Positions 42,148 through 53,752 of a DNA stretch of 64,000 bases are shown in pieces. The stretch is from Schistocerca nitens (taxonomy: Eukaryota > Arthropoda > Insecta > Orthoptera > Acrididae): the NCBI RefSeq assembly GCF_023898315.1, contig NC_064614.1, forward strand, positions 1,052,706,432 to 1,052,770,431, in the 5' to 3' direction. The notes beneath the pieces were generated by a model. The model did no database searches. It had not been told where the DNA came from and was given only the letters and a program-made list of their open reading frames with translations. The position numbers were made by a program, and so were the translations under genes. How positions within the stretch are numbered: position 1 is the first letter of the stretch; every line of letters begins with the position of its first letter.

Positions 42148-42344
42148 TGGTTCAAATGGCTCTGAGCACTATGGGACGTAACTTCTGAGGTCATCAGTCC
42201 CCTAGAACTTAGAGCTACTGAACCTAACTAACCTAAGGACATCAACCACATCTGTGCCCGAGGCAGGATTTGAACCTGCGACCGTAAAGATCGCGCGGTT
42301 CCGGACTGTAGGGCCTAGAACCGCTCGGCCACTCCGGCCGGCGG
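42148..42344 (-). mobile_element. SINE-1 copy 5
   Basis: Reverse full copy, B box read as GGTTCAAATCC on the minus strand. Flanking sequences TGCCGCAGA (42139-42147) and TGCTGCAGA (42345-42353) are a 9-bp duplication with one difference. It lies just upstream of the Gypsy-2 gag. Confidence 0.92.
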
Positions 42345-42369
42345 TGCTGCAGAGTCCGAAAGCAGGGCT

Positions 42370-43398
42370 GTGAACCTGCAAGGTCAGCTGACCACGGGTG
42401 GTGAACAAACAGGTAGGCCCGGGGCGACCCTAACGGAATCCGAGCTTGGAAGTGTGGGGATGACCTGGGAAGCCACCAGCATTAGCAAGGGTGCGAGAAA
42501 TGAAGCTGCGGAAGAACCACTTCCAACAACCTTGGCCAGCGTGGGAGGTATGAGCACGGAGAGCCTGATTTTAGCAAGCATACTTCATTTCATCAAGCAG
42601 CAAGCCGCTGAGCAGAAAAGGGCAATTGTTAAGTTGAACATTTCAAACAAAGTATTAAGTGATGAATTGAACGATTCAAACAAAGCTTTAAGTGATAAAT
42701 TGAACGATTCAGGGAAAGCATTAAGTGAAGATTTGCCCGATTCAAATAACGAGTTGTGAGATGACCTGACAGGGAACTTGGACGAGCAAATAAGTGCAAT
42801 AAATAGACGAACAAGAACGCAAGCTAGGGCAACACCAGAAACGCCAAGAAGCATTGAAACCCGAATCGAAACAGCAGCTGCTGGGAACCAACCACTAGCA
42901 GTCTCCATGTTAAAGGAGATACAGTCTGTGCAGACCGCAGTCAGTGAGGCCACGGGCAGGCATGAAAATCGAGTAATAGTATTAGAAAACAAACTGTCCT
43001 CAAGAGAAATCGTCATTCCTACAGAGTCGCAAATAAAGGATGTCGTAGAAGACCTGTGCAAGGAGCAGAGAGAATGTGTTGCTCGTGTGAGCGAACAAGT
43101 GGCTGCTCAGTGTGAGCAGATTGCGGCGCAAGCAGACGAGATTGAGAAAGTTATCAGTCAGGTAGGCGCCCTAACGAGTACGGTAGAAAAGATAATGCTA
43201 ACGCATGAGGCAGACTCGGAGAGGACACAGACAGCTGCAATTGCGGAATCCGAAGAAATGCAATCACTGCTGCGGTGTAAAAGGTTGCAAGCTGACATAA
43301 ACAAACGCAATCGGAACCTGATAGATGACTTGCATAATACGCTGCAGGAAGACGAAAGCGCAGAGGGCAGTACTTCGAAGAGAGACTCTGTAATCTGA
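42370..43398 (+). pseudogene. Gypsy-2 Gag N-terminus (coiled coil)
   Basis: Two frames separated by a TGA at about 42757: residues up to DSNNEL, then 42778-43398. The region is alpha-helical and charged. At 42643-42755 three 36-bp units encode the 12-residue repeat ALSDELNDSNKA (variants), a coiled-coil expansion. The second frame is Glu/Gln/Ala-rich up to STSKRDSVI. The first triplet at 42370 is GTG, so the true start may be upstream or lost. Confidence 0.75.
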
Positions 43399-43439
43399 GA
43401 AGAAATTCGGCGCCACCTGTGCGGACGGCGAGCAGCGGT

Positions 43440-44240
43440 ACGAATTTCGATAGTGACGAGGAAGAATGCAGGAAACACTTCGTCTACGTACAATCTCACG
43501 ATCTATTCCCAGACACAAATCACGACATGTCAATGTGGTTAAAACCAATTTGAGCACTTGCTACCTCATTCTTGGGGAGATGTGCTCAGAATAAAATTCA
43601 CGTGCAGTTACCTGCGAGGTGAAGCGGCTACCCGAATGCAAATAATGCTTAAGGACTGTCGAACGTGCGAGGATTTTAAAGCGGCTTTCCTCGGATAAAG
43701 TTAGGCGTATTGATGCGAGAAGACTGTGCTCACAGTACATACAAGCACCCCGTGGATTTTTACAAAAAACTTGTGAAGAGTAATTAGTTTCTTGATGCAC
43801 CGTATGATCCCAAGGAACTTAACAGAATTTGTCTGACCAAGCTTCCGAATAAATTGCGCAAAGAAATTACAATTGCTGGAAGAGGTATGGATTATGGTAC
43901 TCGTTTTCAGAACCAGCTGCAAGAATTACGTACTCAAACAAATATAAATTAGCAGCAAAATGTAGTAGGATTCGAAGGTAACCGGGACGGGAATTATGGG
44001 CAGGGGGCAACCAGAGTTGGAGGCCTCAGTTTTCACACAATAATAATCATTATCGTGGTTATGGTAAGCGTGGGCGTGGACCTTGGAGCTCACGGCGCAG
44101 TGATATAGGTTGGAGACGCTTTAGGGAAGATCAGCCCCGGCCCGGTAATGGTAAGGTGTTGCACACAAAGGACGGGAGGTCAGTGGAGCCACGCGATAAT
44201 GCCCGAGGTAACAATATAAACGAAAGTAGGGACGCGTGAC
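43440..44240 (+). pseudogene. Gypsy-2 Gag capsid and basic tail
   Basis: At about 43598-43670 the frame reads FTCSYLRGEAATRMQIMLKD, matching CGYLENEPAVRMRSVIHDC of Gypsy-1. Further on, RICLTKLPNKLRKEI and AGRGMDYGTRFQNQLQEL (about 43825-43930) match the second Gypsy-1 capsid block. The tail is Gly/Arg/Asn-rich without a zinc knuckle. Stops at about 43550 and 43696 break it. Confidence 0.7.
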
Positions 44241-44379
44241 TAGCAGTGACAGGAGCGAGCACGTCTGCTATGCAGTATAATGAAACTTACGATGTCAACG
44301 CAATGTGCTTAGAGTACGAAGACATTCGGGACGTGTTCTTATTAGAGAAGACAGCAGGAGTAAACTCAGATGCACTACA

Positions 44380-44740
44380 ATCAGAATAACTATTAACGGA
44401 ATTACGATTCCCTGTCTACTTAACTCAGGAAGCGAAGCATCGGTGATGAGAGAAGATGTGTTCATGTAGTGCAGCGTGAAGAGTCTGTGGCCGACGCTTC
44501 CTTTGCAGAAAAAAAGGGAATAAGAGCGTAGAAACGAAAGAGAGCAGCCGTACATCGATTTTAGTTGTCAGTCGTGTGACCTTGCGAGGTGCCGAGGCTA
44601 GCAGTGTATTTAACAATACATTCTTCTAGAATCTTCACATGGAAAAGATGTTCCAATTTGACAGAAATTAATTTGATAAAGGGAAGTTTCATTAACGTAG
44701 CGAGAAATGAAAGGGTTGCTCTACCAATCTACAGAATGAA
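44380..44740 (+). pseudogene. Gypsy-2 protease, N-terminal part
   Basis: The catalytic block reads CLLNSGSEASVM, where a functional protease has Asp-Ser-Gly; the catalytic Asp is Asn here. Continuing, weakly coding DNA breaks off at about 44740 where the insertion begins. The C-terminal block resumes at 46180. Confidence 0.6.
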
Positions 44741-46180
44741 AGTTCTGTCCAGAATAACAATTTGATTTATTATGACTAAACTCAAAATATTACACATATC
44801 ACATGAAACAATTACATTACTTCCAATTGCAAACTCAAATAAATGCTGTGAAGGTAAAATAGTCCATAAACTAGCTTGTGATGTTTACGACCAAGTGGCA
44901 TGGGAAGCCAATTCCTTGCAACTCAGATCTTAAGAGAAACACCCAGCCAACCCTATATTAATTCCCTAATCTGTGGTGCTGTGGACATACATTACCAGGC
45001 TGTCTTCTTAACACGATGTGGCATACCAGGGGCGATAGCTGGTTGCTTCGACATTCCGTCGTGGTGATGATAATGTCGCGAGTATAGCCCGAAACAAATT
45101 ATCCTGGTCTGGTTGTTCCAGACTAAAGACTTCCTACGAATACAAATGCGCCTCTGAGGGAAACGAAGAAGGCTCGCCACACAATCACTGACGGTACAGT
45201 GATTGATTTTAACAAGCGAAGTCACACAGTAACTCCAATACAGTCAACTTTAGCCAAAACTGCTCAAGACAGACAACATAAGCTGCTTGTATGCAGAACG
45301 CTCGATTGCCAACTGTACTCAGAAAGTTACGTTGAAGTCGATACTTCAGCAACTTCGTCAAACAGTTAAAATTAAATAAAAGTATATTAGAAAGCCAACA
45401 GAAGGCAGGCTGTCGAGAGCAGCGAGAGCTTAGTCTTGTAACCTACTCCGACCGAAAGGCAAGAGCCGACTCTACCAAGAGCATCCGTACAAGCCAAACA
45501 CAGTACATTACCGCCCCCACCACAGTGGCTGTGGTTAAACGTGCCCATCAGCAACTCGAAAACCTGTGGAAAATTTCACTCTATTGTATTGCCGAAGCAC
45601 TACTATTCCACCAATGGAGATACTTGGCGTCAATTTCTGCACCGATTTTGCTACGTCACGGAGCTATACCCTGGGCAAGCCAATCACTGTTATGATTTGC
45701 CCGCCAAGACTGCCTAGGAACACAAGTCATTCCCACGCCTCGTTGGGAGCCCGTCAGAAAGTGTTTTCACAAAGTTTCTGGGAAATGACGGATTCTTTAA
45801 CCCCAGCCACTCCTTCAGGCTCCTGTGGGCGTGTCGCCCCCCCCCCCTCTTATGACAATATCGGCGTCTGGTAAGCATCAACTCCACACCCTCACACCCG
45901 TCGGTATAACCCTTTCAAGATCAGCAGAACTCGCCTGTCACCGGGTCACCTGGGTGATGAGAGACACTATGTGGGAAGTCTGCATGTGAAGGAATAGCAA
46001 CTTTTCACCGCATGCAATTAGAGAGGAAAACATTCATATCTTCTGAGTTCTCAATACTAGCCTTGTAATGACCATACTTGTCTATACTTCCCCAAATCGA
46101 ATTACTCAGAGTGGGATATAAATATGAGAGGGGACAAGTCACTGTGTGCATCGTAAAGGCATGCCACCTCTCAATCTTAC
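44740..46180. mobile_element. Insertion inside the Gypsy-2 protease
   Basis: About 1.44 kb with no gypsy coding character lies between the two halves of the protease. The flanks read CCAATCTACAG on the left and TCAATCTTACAG on the right, a possible short duplication with one difference. The left part has an AATAAA on the minus strand (about 44775), as an LTR in reverse would. Internal identity is unknown. It holds a C run at 45838-45849. Confidence 0.45.
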
Positions 46181-47201
46181 AGCCGTGTTCCTGATAGTGC
46201 CGCCACTAGCAATTGAGGCAGTGCTTGGCGTAGGCTTTATGAGGCATTATAAGGCGGTTCTAGATTTTAATGGTATGTGCGTTCCATTTGCGCGATCATA
46301 AAACAAGAATGAGTGCTGCTTTCGATAAGAGACTTGTAGAAGAAGGAGTGGGATGTGTGGCCCTTGGTATACGCGTGATCAACGACGCCGAAGTGAGCCT
46401 ATGCATGCTAGATACAGAGGAAGGAGATCAGGATAGCGAGAAAACTGTAGAGGAGGTAATATAAGAGAAAACGCGGCATTTAGAATCGACAGAGATAAGC
46501 GAACAACTACGTGGGATTCTAAGGAGGTACCAAATCGGTTTTTCAGATTCGCCTGGGCCCATAGAAAAGTTCCAATACGAATTTAAAGAGAACCCCATAG
46601 GCCGTTTGATGCGAAAACTTATCCCATACCAGTTGTGCACCGTGCAGCTGTAGAATAGGATCTTAAGACTATGCTGGAGGAATGTATAATAGAACCAGCA
46701 GTAAGCTCATACAACAGTCCGATACACCCGCTTGTGAAGAAGAACAAGTCGATTTGTTTAGTTCTGGACTCGATGCAGATCACTTATTGAGACAGAAAAC
46801 GATCGGCTAGAGACGCTAGACACCCTGCTCCAGAAATGTCATGCCTCACGTCGATCGATTTCCGGACCAGTTTCTGGCAGGTCCCATTGGCAAAGGAATG
46901 CAGATCTTATCAGTTACGATGGCTTCCGTTCGGATTGAGTGTCTCTTCTGCCGCCTTTATCGGTGCTTTGGACACAGTTTTACCGGAAACTGTCCGGAAA
47001 AGAATTATGTGTTATATCGATGACGTGTTAATCGCGGAAAATTCATGGGATGAGTACGACAGAGTGCTCACGTCTTTATTAGAGACGATGAGAAATAGAA
47101 ATGTGAGTGTCAACCTGGCCAAGTCTGAGTTTGGGAAAAAGGAAATTCACTTCCTGCGACATATAGTCTCAGATGAGGTTATCCGACCTGACTCCGATTA
47201 G
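46180..47201 (+). pseudogene. Gypsy-2 protease C-terminus and reverse transcriptase
   Basis: It begins FLIVPPLAIEAVLGVGFMRH (the LGxDF block, with Asp changed to Gly), a linker (46270-46464), then RT: YQIGFSDSPGPIEKFQYEF near 46530-46585, an IIEPAVSSYNSPI-like block at about 46690-46725, LTSIDFRTSFWQVPLAKE (about 46845-46900), LPFGLSVSSAAF, and the palm CYIDDVLIAENSWDEYD (about 47010-47060), in which YIDD is intact. The 46836-47201 frame ends HFLRHIVSDEVIRPD. Several stops lie upstream. Confidence 0.85.
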
Positions 47202-47209
47202 TTGTTGGT

Positions 47210-47860
47210 GATTAAAGAGTATGCGACGTCGAGAACAAAGCTCTAATTGCGTGCGTTCCTCGGCTTAATAAACTTTCACAAACGGTTCATTAGGATTGAA
47301 AGTTTCACCCCGCAATGACTGTGTCAACTAATGGGTAAAAGAACAACCTGGAGTTGGGACAGTAAAGCACAAGAGGAGTTTGGCGCATTGAAAAGGGCAT
47401 TGTTGAATGTGCCCGTCCTGGTTCACCCAGACTTGGGGGAGAAATTTAGTATGTCATCCGATAGTTCCCAGGATGGCATAGCAGTTAACATTTTTCAAGA
47501 GAGTATCCAAGACGGAACATTGTCCCGCAATATGTGGCTTTCCAAGTCGTGTTTTAAACCAAGCTGAGAGACACTACACTAGAGGCATTAGCCATTGTAT
47601 TGGGTTCACCTAGTTTCGGTATTACCTGTATGATCGCACTACTAGAGTGTATTCGGACCACGAGGCGTTGCATTTCCTCATGACGGCGCAGCTTAAGCAG
47701 AACCGCCTATTGTGCTGGCCCTTGTATCTTAAAGAATTTTCCTTCAAAATTTTCCATATTCCTGGTCCGCAAAACGTGGTAGCAGTTGCCCTATCACGGG
47801 GTCCAATTGGACTGACGCAGGGGAAGGATGAGGAGTTCAAAGAGAATAGGTTCGATCTAC
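47210..47860 (+). pseudogene. Gypsy-2 RNase H region
   Basis: After LRAFLGLINFHKRFI (about 47250), TWSWDSKAQEEFGALKRALL, then SSDSSQDGIAVNIF, the position of the first RNase H Asp. After a shift, YSDHEALHFLM, LYLKEFSFKIFHIPGPQNVV and ALSRGP follow (47647-47840). The usual Ala-Asp-Ala-Leu-Ser-Arg end has lost its Asp. Confidence 0.75.
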
Positions 47861-47989
47861 TGTATATGAGCCCAATTACATTTGAAAATTACGTAAGTGC
47901 GGCCCTCAGCAGTATAGCAAGAGAGCAAGACAAAGATAGGGTGTGGAGCTCCGTCAAAACTAGAGTGCAGGGCGGTAGCGGCGGAGAAT

Positions 47990-49070
47990 GGCGTCGGGTC
48001 TACTCGTTAAGGAAGAGCAAGTTGCTTTTTTCAGACGTGGAATCAACATTGACAAGTGGTTGGTCAGTGTGCCGGAAGAAGTAATTAATAAATTTCGTAC
48101 ACACACCACAGTTTTGGCCATTTCTGGGCGCGTAAGTGCTGTATGCAATTCAAGCAAATTGTATATTTTAACAGCATGGAACATAGTGTCAAAAGAGTGC
48201 TTGGAACGTTTAAGGTTTTCCAGAGGGCAAAGCATTCGACCCAGAGTTGTCGAACACCCTTATACCCTATTATACCGAGTAGGCTAAAGGAATTAGGAGC
48301 GGCGGACTTGTTTGGCTTGCTTCCACAAACCACACAGGGATATCGGTATTCCCTCATCGTGGTGGAGTTACTCTCCAAGTATGTGACGTTTACCCTATTG
48401 TACTCTGCGACCAGGAGGACGTTGACGTCTGCACTTAAGAGGCATTTCCTCAGAGAGGTAGGAAGCGTAGCAAAATTAATCTCGGATAATGGTCCACAAT
48501 TTCGGTCAAGATCTTGGCGAAACACCCTAACGCAAAAAAGAATTAAGCCATTATTCATTTCCCACCGGAAATCCCGCAGAAAGGGTAATAAAAGAGCTAG
48601 TAAAACTGTCACAATAAGCACCTTCTGTGGGATCAATATATGGACGAATTTCAGAGGATACAGAACGAAAATACACATTGGACCACGAAGCTCATCCCTA
48701 CACTAGTCACCTCCTAACAGAGTAAGAGGATAGATTGGCCACCAGAAAGGCGACAACGACACAGAGAAGTAGTGAAATTGGCCATAGCGAATGTTGAAAG
48801 AGAAGCGCAAAGTAGGAAAAGGAGACAAAAGGGGCGAATAAGACAATCAGCCCTGGAAATTGAAGATAAAGATCTCGTTAAAACTCATAGATTGTCCTAA
48901 AGACACCAGTACATTAGCAGTAAATTCTTCAGTGTCTATTCTGGACCCTTTCGAGTGAGGCGTGTCGCTCATCAGAACGCGATTGAAATAGAAACCATCA
49001 GGTTTCGTAGGCCTAAACGTTTGCATCACATATCTAATGTCATGAAATGGATCGAGTAAGAATTAGGGAA
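47990..49070 (+). pseudogene. Gypsy-2 integrase and C-terminus
   Basis: The zinc-binding region is degenerate (FQRAKHSTQ near 48220, where the second Cys pair is expected). The core has GAADLFGLLPQTTQGYRYSL (from about 48298; first catalytic Asp), LISDNGPQFRSRSW (about 48477-48520; second Asp), and then a frameshift before the region carrying the catalytic Glu, which is still readable in the next frame (about 48570). The C-terminus has SKFFSVYSGPFRVRR near 48918-48963. No chromodomain is seen. Confidence 0.8.
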
Positions 49071-52000
49071 GAAGTGTCATCTCTAGTAAACAACAATTGG
49101 CTTAGTATAAAAAAATGTAGTTTACAACATCACATGTGAAGGATTTGGTACTCTTTACTGTCTTTGCCTGGTGATCTGTTAGGTATGAATTGTAATAACG
49201 ATTGTCGAAAGAAGATATTCTTACGTTATGTACGTGATTTGCACTGGAGAAGCGATGGTCCCTTGAAAGGGAAACAAGAAGAAATTACACTAGGAAAGGT
49301 AAACCTTTCACAATGTGTAATGATGGGGAAACGTGCTGTAGATGTGCTTATGTGTCGTAATAGCTCGCGCCAAAGTAGCGACGGGACCAGTTATCGGTTA
49401 TTGAAGGCATCGAATTTTGTGTGTTGTTGTATTTGTGTTATGGTGGTATGCAGAGACGCAGAGCTATGAAGTGTTACTGACTTAAGCAGTGGTGACTTTG
49501 AGAGACCCCGAGGGAGGGCTGAGCTCTGCATAACAGACCACAGCGAGGAAAATCAGACGGTGGCAAGCTTAGGACCCTGGAGATAAACCATCCAGAGGGA
49601 TGAAGGTAGGACTAAGTAAAGAGGAAGTTCATGAAGGTAACAGAAGGGAGTACTGGTTTTAGTCATGAATGACATCTATTTGACGAAAGATGATACCTGT
49701 AGAATAAGAAGTAAATGTAAAGTGTGCGCTTAGCTTTAAACTAGTAGTATGTGGTAGATGGTATCTGTGCTTGGTTTTTGTTCACAGGGAATAAAAGGCA
49801 GTAAAGAGGACGAGATGCTGATGACGATAGATTGAAATGAATTGCGAATAACAAGAATGGGTGCAATGACTAAAGTGAAGGTATAATGTTTCTATGATAT
49901 TTTAAGCGAGCAACGCCATAGTGTTTTCCTTAGCGAACTAAACTTGTTAGAACGGACAGCAAAACGTCCGAATTGGGAAACGTGTGAGACTGGTCTGAGA
50001 GATAATAACTCCAGGTGGTATCATTCCAATGAGCTTTGATTTTTATATTACTCTCTTGTACTGTGAAATTGTCTACTTAGCATTTTATTGTGTGTTATCC
50101 TGGTCATACCCTCATGGATGAGCAGATACATCATCTGTTTTGGCTGTTTGTGTGTGGTAAAGGAACAGTAATAAAACATCTAACCTGTTTTGGAGGTATG
50201 TTAGAGGAACGGGTGATAGTAAAAATGGATACATTAGATCATATTGTGATTTGTAAATGTTTTGGGTAACCAGCATATACGTTAGACCAGATAGTCTATG
50301 AGATGTGAGCACGCATAATCGTAGGACATGTCCTGACTGATTCTACAATTAGCTCCTTTATGGGCAATCGACAACTTTTTAAATAAGAATTAGGTTAGCT
50401 GTTGTAGGACGTCTCCAACATTGTAAAGACTTTTAGAGACATATTTTCCTTGTTTAACTATTATTCAGGGATCACAAGACCTGTATTGTTAATTCACTTA
50501 GTAAGTGTTAAGTGCCGCGTAGATGAGAATGGACATATTAGAGGTCTGTGTTTGTAAGCAAACGTGTAATATATAGCGATGTAAATTGTTTTGTTTTTGT
50601 TGATAACCATTCACCTCTAATTGTAAAGCTCTGGCGAAATATGTTGATAATTAAGTTACGGTGAACAGTAGATTAAGTGAAAGTAATAGAGGAATTGTTG
50701 GCCCCTAAAGTTTGAGAGGGTGACAACTGCTCTATTTAAATGTTGCAAGGTGACGGCGAGGAGAAAAGGGCAGCCTGTCAGCTCCAGGCGGCAAGGAGTC
50801 AGGCGAACCTGTCCCTGTCAAACGGCTGATCCCGTAAACACGAGCGGCAGGTGGGACCTATCGATGGAGTCTGGCGCTACCCTCCCCCCTCCACCAAGCG
50901 GCAGTGGCTGTGGTTGACAGGGCGACAGCGGCCGAGGCAGCGTGCAACGATGCACGGTCCCGAGGTACGGCACACGTGACTCTGGGCGGCTGGCTGCGGA
51001 AGGGTCACGGCCGGTCAGCGTGGCTGAACTCTTTCCACTACGAAGGAGACCACTGTCGTTATCGCTATGAGGCATCTTGTCAGACGGGGATCCAATGTCG
51101 TTGCGACGGGACACAGGAGGCGGCGATTTTGGCAGAGGCTATTAGTGCTACAGAACCTGTTAGTTGGAGAAGACTGTCGCTTTTGCAAAGGTCAAGGAAT
51201 ACAGGACAAAATACTAAGGACTTCAAGTCTCATTAGTAACCCACTTTGGATGTATGAACACGGAGAACAGGGAGAACACGCTGTAGAACTTTCAATGTAA
51301 AGACGGCAAACTTCGAAATTAGAAAGAGGGGATAAATAACCAAATATTTGAGCAAAGTGTGTGTGCAGTCATGATGAACTTCACTTATGTTTTGGTGATC
51401 CATGATAGTGAGGGGTAGGCACAAACAGCAGTGCCAAGCAAGAAACTCTTAAAACTGTTCATCACAATACGTAGGCCTGTAAACCATGGCAAATTCCTGT
51501 TAAAGAATTCAGAAGTAGACTGAGGACAGTAAAGTAGGTCACGAACTAAAGTACACATAGGTGCAGTGTAGTTGTTTGACATACGGTTTTATTTGGATCA
51601 CTGGAACTCATGCACCATTAGTCTAGTCAATTCCACTAGTCGAGTTACTCTAAGGCTAATAGAAAAATGGGTACTGGTTTCTAACAGTGTGTTGACTGCA
51701 AATGGTCAACTAGTTTGCTGCCATAATTTTGCAGAAACAAATTGTCTTAGATACAATGAATGTACGGAGACAGCATGGGATGGAGTGTCGGCAGAGTGTA
51801 ATAGATGACCTCCAAGTTCCTTTGGAAGAAAGTCGTCCCCGACGATTTCCCTAGATGGTGTGCGTGTGACTTCATAGTGCCGTGTGACTACTCAGACGTA
51901 ATGCATGCCAAACAGTAACCGAACTAGCGTGAGAGATGGTCCTTTGATCATGTGAATAATGTGGGTCTTCGTCAAGATATCCTCAAATTAATATCCTGTG

Positions 52001-53220
52001 TTTTTATTTATGACTTAGTTAAATATGTTGAGTAGGATATAAATTGTTGTTTGTCTTAGGTTAGTCATTTAATTAGTGTTTCCTTCCTTTGTTGAAATGT
52101 GCAACAAAACAGTACCTTCTTTACTGACTAACAATTTCGAGCAGAGAGGAAAGAAGGAATGTTTTGATTTAATATAAAGAGTTAATCTCTAATCTTGGAA
52201 GCATGAACGTTGGTATGTTGTTTTCTGTCATTTATCAGCCTGAAAATGGAGCAGTGAGATGGAAAAAAGTTTGCTGGCTCATGGCAAAATGTCGTCTAAT
52301 AACTCAATCAGAAAGTAGGTTGGCAGTGTTTCCTTCCTTCGTGTCTGATCAGAACTAAATTTGTCTATTGACAGCAAGGCCATAGGCCTAAAAAAAAGGA
52401 GACATAACGTAGTCAGGTGTTATCTGATCATAATATGTTTAAAAGGACTCTCAGTCTGTGAGTAAACTATAAAGATAAGTAATTACATTGCTTTCATGAT
52501 GCACATAACTTCATTCCTAGTCTGTAAGGAACAAATTAGATAAAACTTATAATAAAATTGTGTTTGAACACAAAGGTGCGTTTCCAATTAATTTTGTGAC
52601 CTACCAAATATGCCACTGTATAGTTCTGTATTAGTTTAATTTGCGCTAGTCAAAGATTACTTTATTAAGAGTTTCATTACGAGTAAATAGTGTTCAGTAG
52701 GATCAGTTTCAAATAAGTATTTTCTTTGTCAGAGTTTCGGATTTGAGGTAATATACATATCCGTAAATTTTTATGTAGCCATTGAAGGCTGGGTGTTTTG
52801 TATTATTAATATCATTGAAGGTTTTTCATTTTTTCGATGTTTTGCATAATTGTTGAGTAGGCAATAGACATATTGCATTGAATGCTTACTCCTTTTCCGA
52901 TGCTTTGCATAGAACATATTGTGTTTTTGTTGAGATACACTAACAGTTACCATTGTTATCAGTATTTCATTCATATGTCTTAGGATAATTTAGTGTCTTT
53001 ACATAATGAGTACGAACCTGTGTCGGATATAAATGTGATTAATTGCTTAAGATGATTTCATTTATAGAATTTTTGTAATGTTATGAATATTTTTTGTAAA
53101 TGGTTTCTGTGTCAATAGTATTCTGTTACGTCGTCTTGGCAACTTAACTATTTCAAATGATGTACTTTAAATGATTAATGGAAAATCTCATATAAAGATG
53201 TGAAACAAATACTAACAAAG
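49071..53220. other. Long unassigned interval (4.1 kb)
   Basis: Mostly AT-rich with a GC-rich stretch at 50750-51100. It should include the 3' end of Gypsy-2. I see no envelope-like frame, LTR pair, RNA gene or known repeat. The frames at 49164-49469 and 50818-51236 have no family resemblance. Confidence 0.45.
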
Positions 53221-53460
53221 AGATAGAGGGGCTGGCCAGTACTTACCTCAGCTCAGTACAGCCGATAGATACACAAAAAACAGAACCGAAAATTTACGTT
53301 CCTAGCTTTCGGAACAAATGTTCCTTCATCAGGGAGGAGAGAGGGGAAAGAAAGGGAAGAAGGGAAAGTGGATTCAGTTACTCATAACCCAGGTCATGAA
53401 GCAACAGGGAAAGGAAAACAGGGAGGGTAGCAAGGATGGAGGCATGGTTGTCAGAGGGAA
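53221..53460. repeat. Unnamed repeat with purine-rich tract
   Basis: I recognise CTAGCTTTCGGAAC and TTCCTTCATCAGGGAGG followed by GA-rich DNA as a common grasshopper repeat type, but only one copy is in the window and I cannot name it. The minus strand carries a hammerhead-like core (53307-53332). Confidence 0.35.
53307..53332 (-). other. Hammerhead-like core sequence (weak)
   Basis: Minus strand: CTGATGA, one A, stem GGAAC with loop ATTT and GTTCC, then GAAA. That is the order of a hammerhead ribozyme core around stem II. The extra A before the stem and the absence of convincing stems I and III argue against activity. Confidence 0.2.
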
Positions 53461-53526
53461 ATGATAATAATAACGATAATAATATAAATGATAATAATAC
53501 CGATGATAAAAATGATAATAATACCG
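53461..53526. repeat. GATAAT/ATAATA simple repeat
   Basis: Irregular repeats of GATAATAAT and ACGATAAT. Confidence 0.9.
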
Positions 53527-53720
53527 GATTGATGTGGCGTGGAGATTGGGGTCTCCTCCTCGTGGCACCAATTTAAAAATGTCCTGCACTGTCGTTCCAT
53601 CAGAAAGACAGTCCTGAGTCCATTTTCTTCGAAGATACACGAGAGTGATGAAACGGAACTGGTTGTCCCGTTCCATATTTTTCCAATAAATTCTGGTAAC
53701 GGAGAATTATAGCAAGAGCG

Positions 53721-53749
<29 letters not shown>
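53721..53749. repeat. (T)29 homopolymer
   Basis: An uninterrupted T run. It could be the tail of a reverse-oriented retroposed sequence, but no element is recognised beside it. Confidence 0.95.

Positions 53750-53752
<3 letters not shown>

Larger units (their letters stand above)
42370..49070 (+). mobile_element. Gypsy-2: decayed Ty3/gypsy retrotransposon
   Basis: Plus-strand coding relics in full gypsy order: Gag coiled coil (42370-43398), capsid (43440-43950), basic Gly/Arg tail (about 43970-44130), protease (44380-44740 and 46180-46280), RT (46480-47201), RNase H (47331-47860), integrase (47990-48700) and the C-terminal GPFRV region (about 48930-48965). An unrelated 1.4-kb insertion splits the protease. 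Stops and frameshifts are frequent throughout. LTRs were not located; the 4 kb after 49070 has no match that I can see to the 5' flank. Gag resembles Gypsy-1, so the two are relatives. Confidence 0.85.

Noticed and set aside
48085..48678. 197-residue minus-strand frame opposite the Gypsy-2 integrase
   Set aside because: The plus strand carries recognisable integrase motifs; the minus frame has none.
50720..51300. Possible exon in the GC-rich stretch downstream of Gypsy-2
   Set aside because: Frames overlap on both strands, there are no splice-supported neighbours and no recognised domain.
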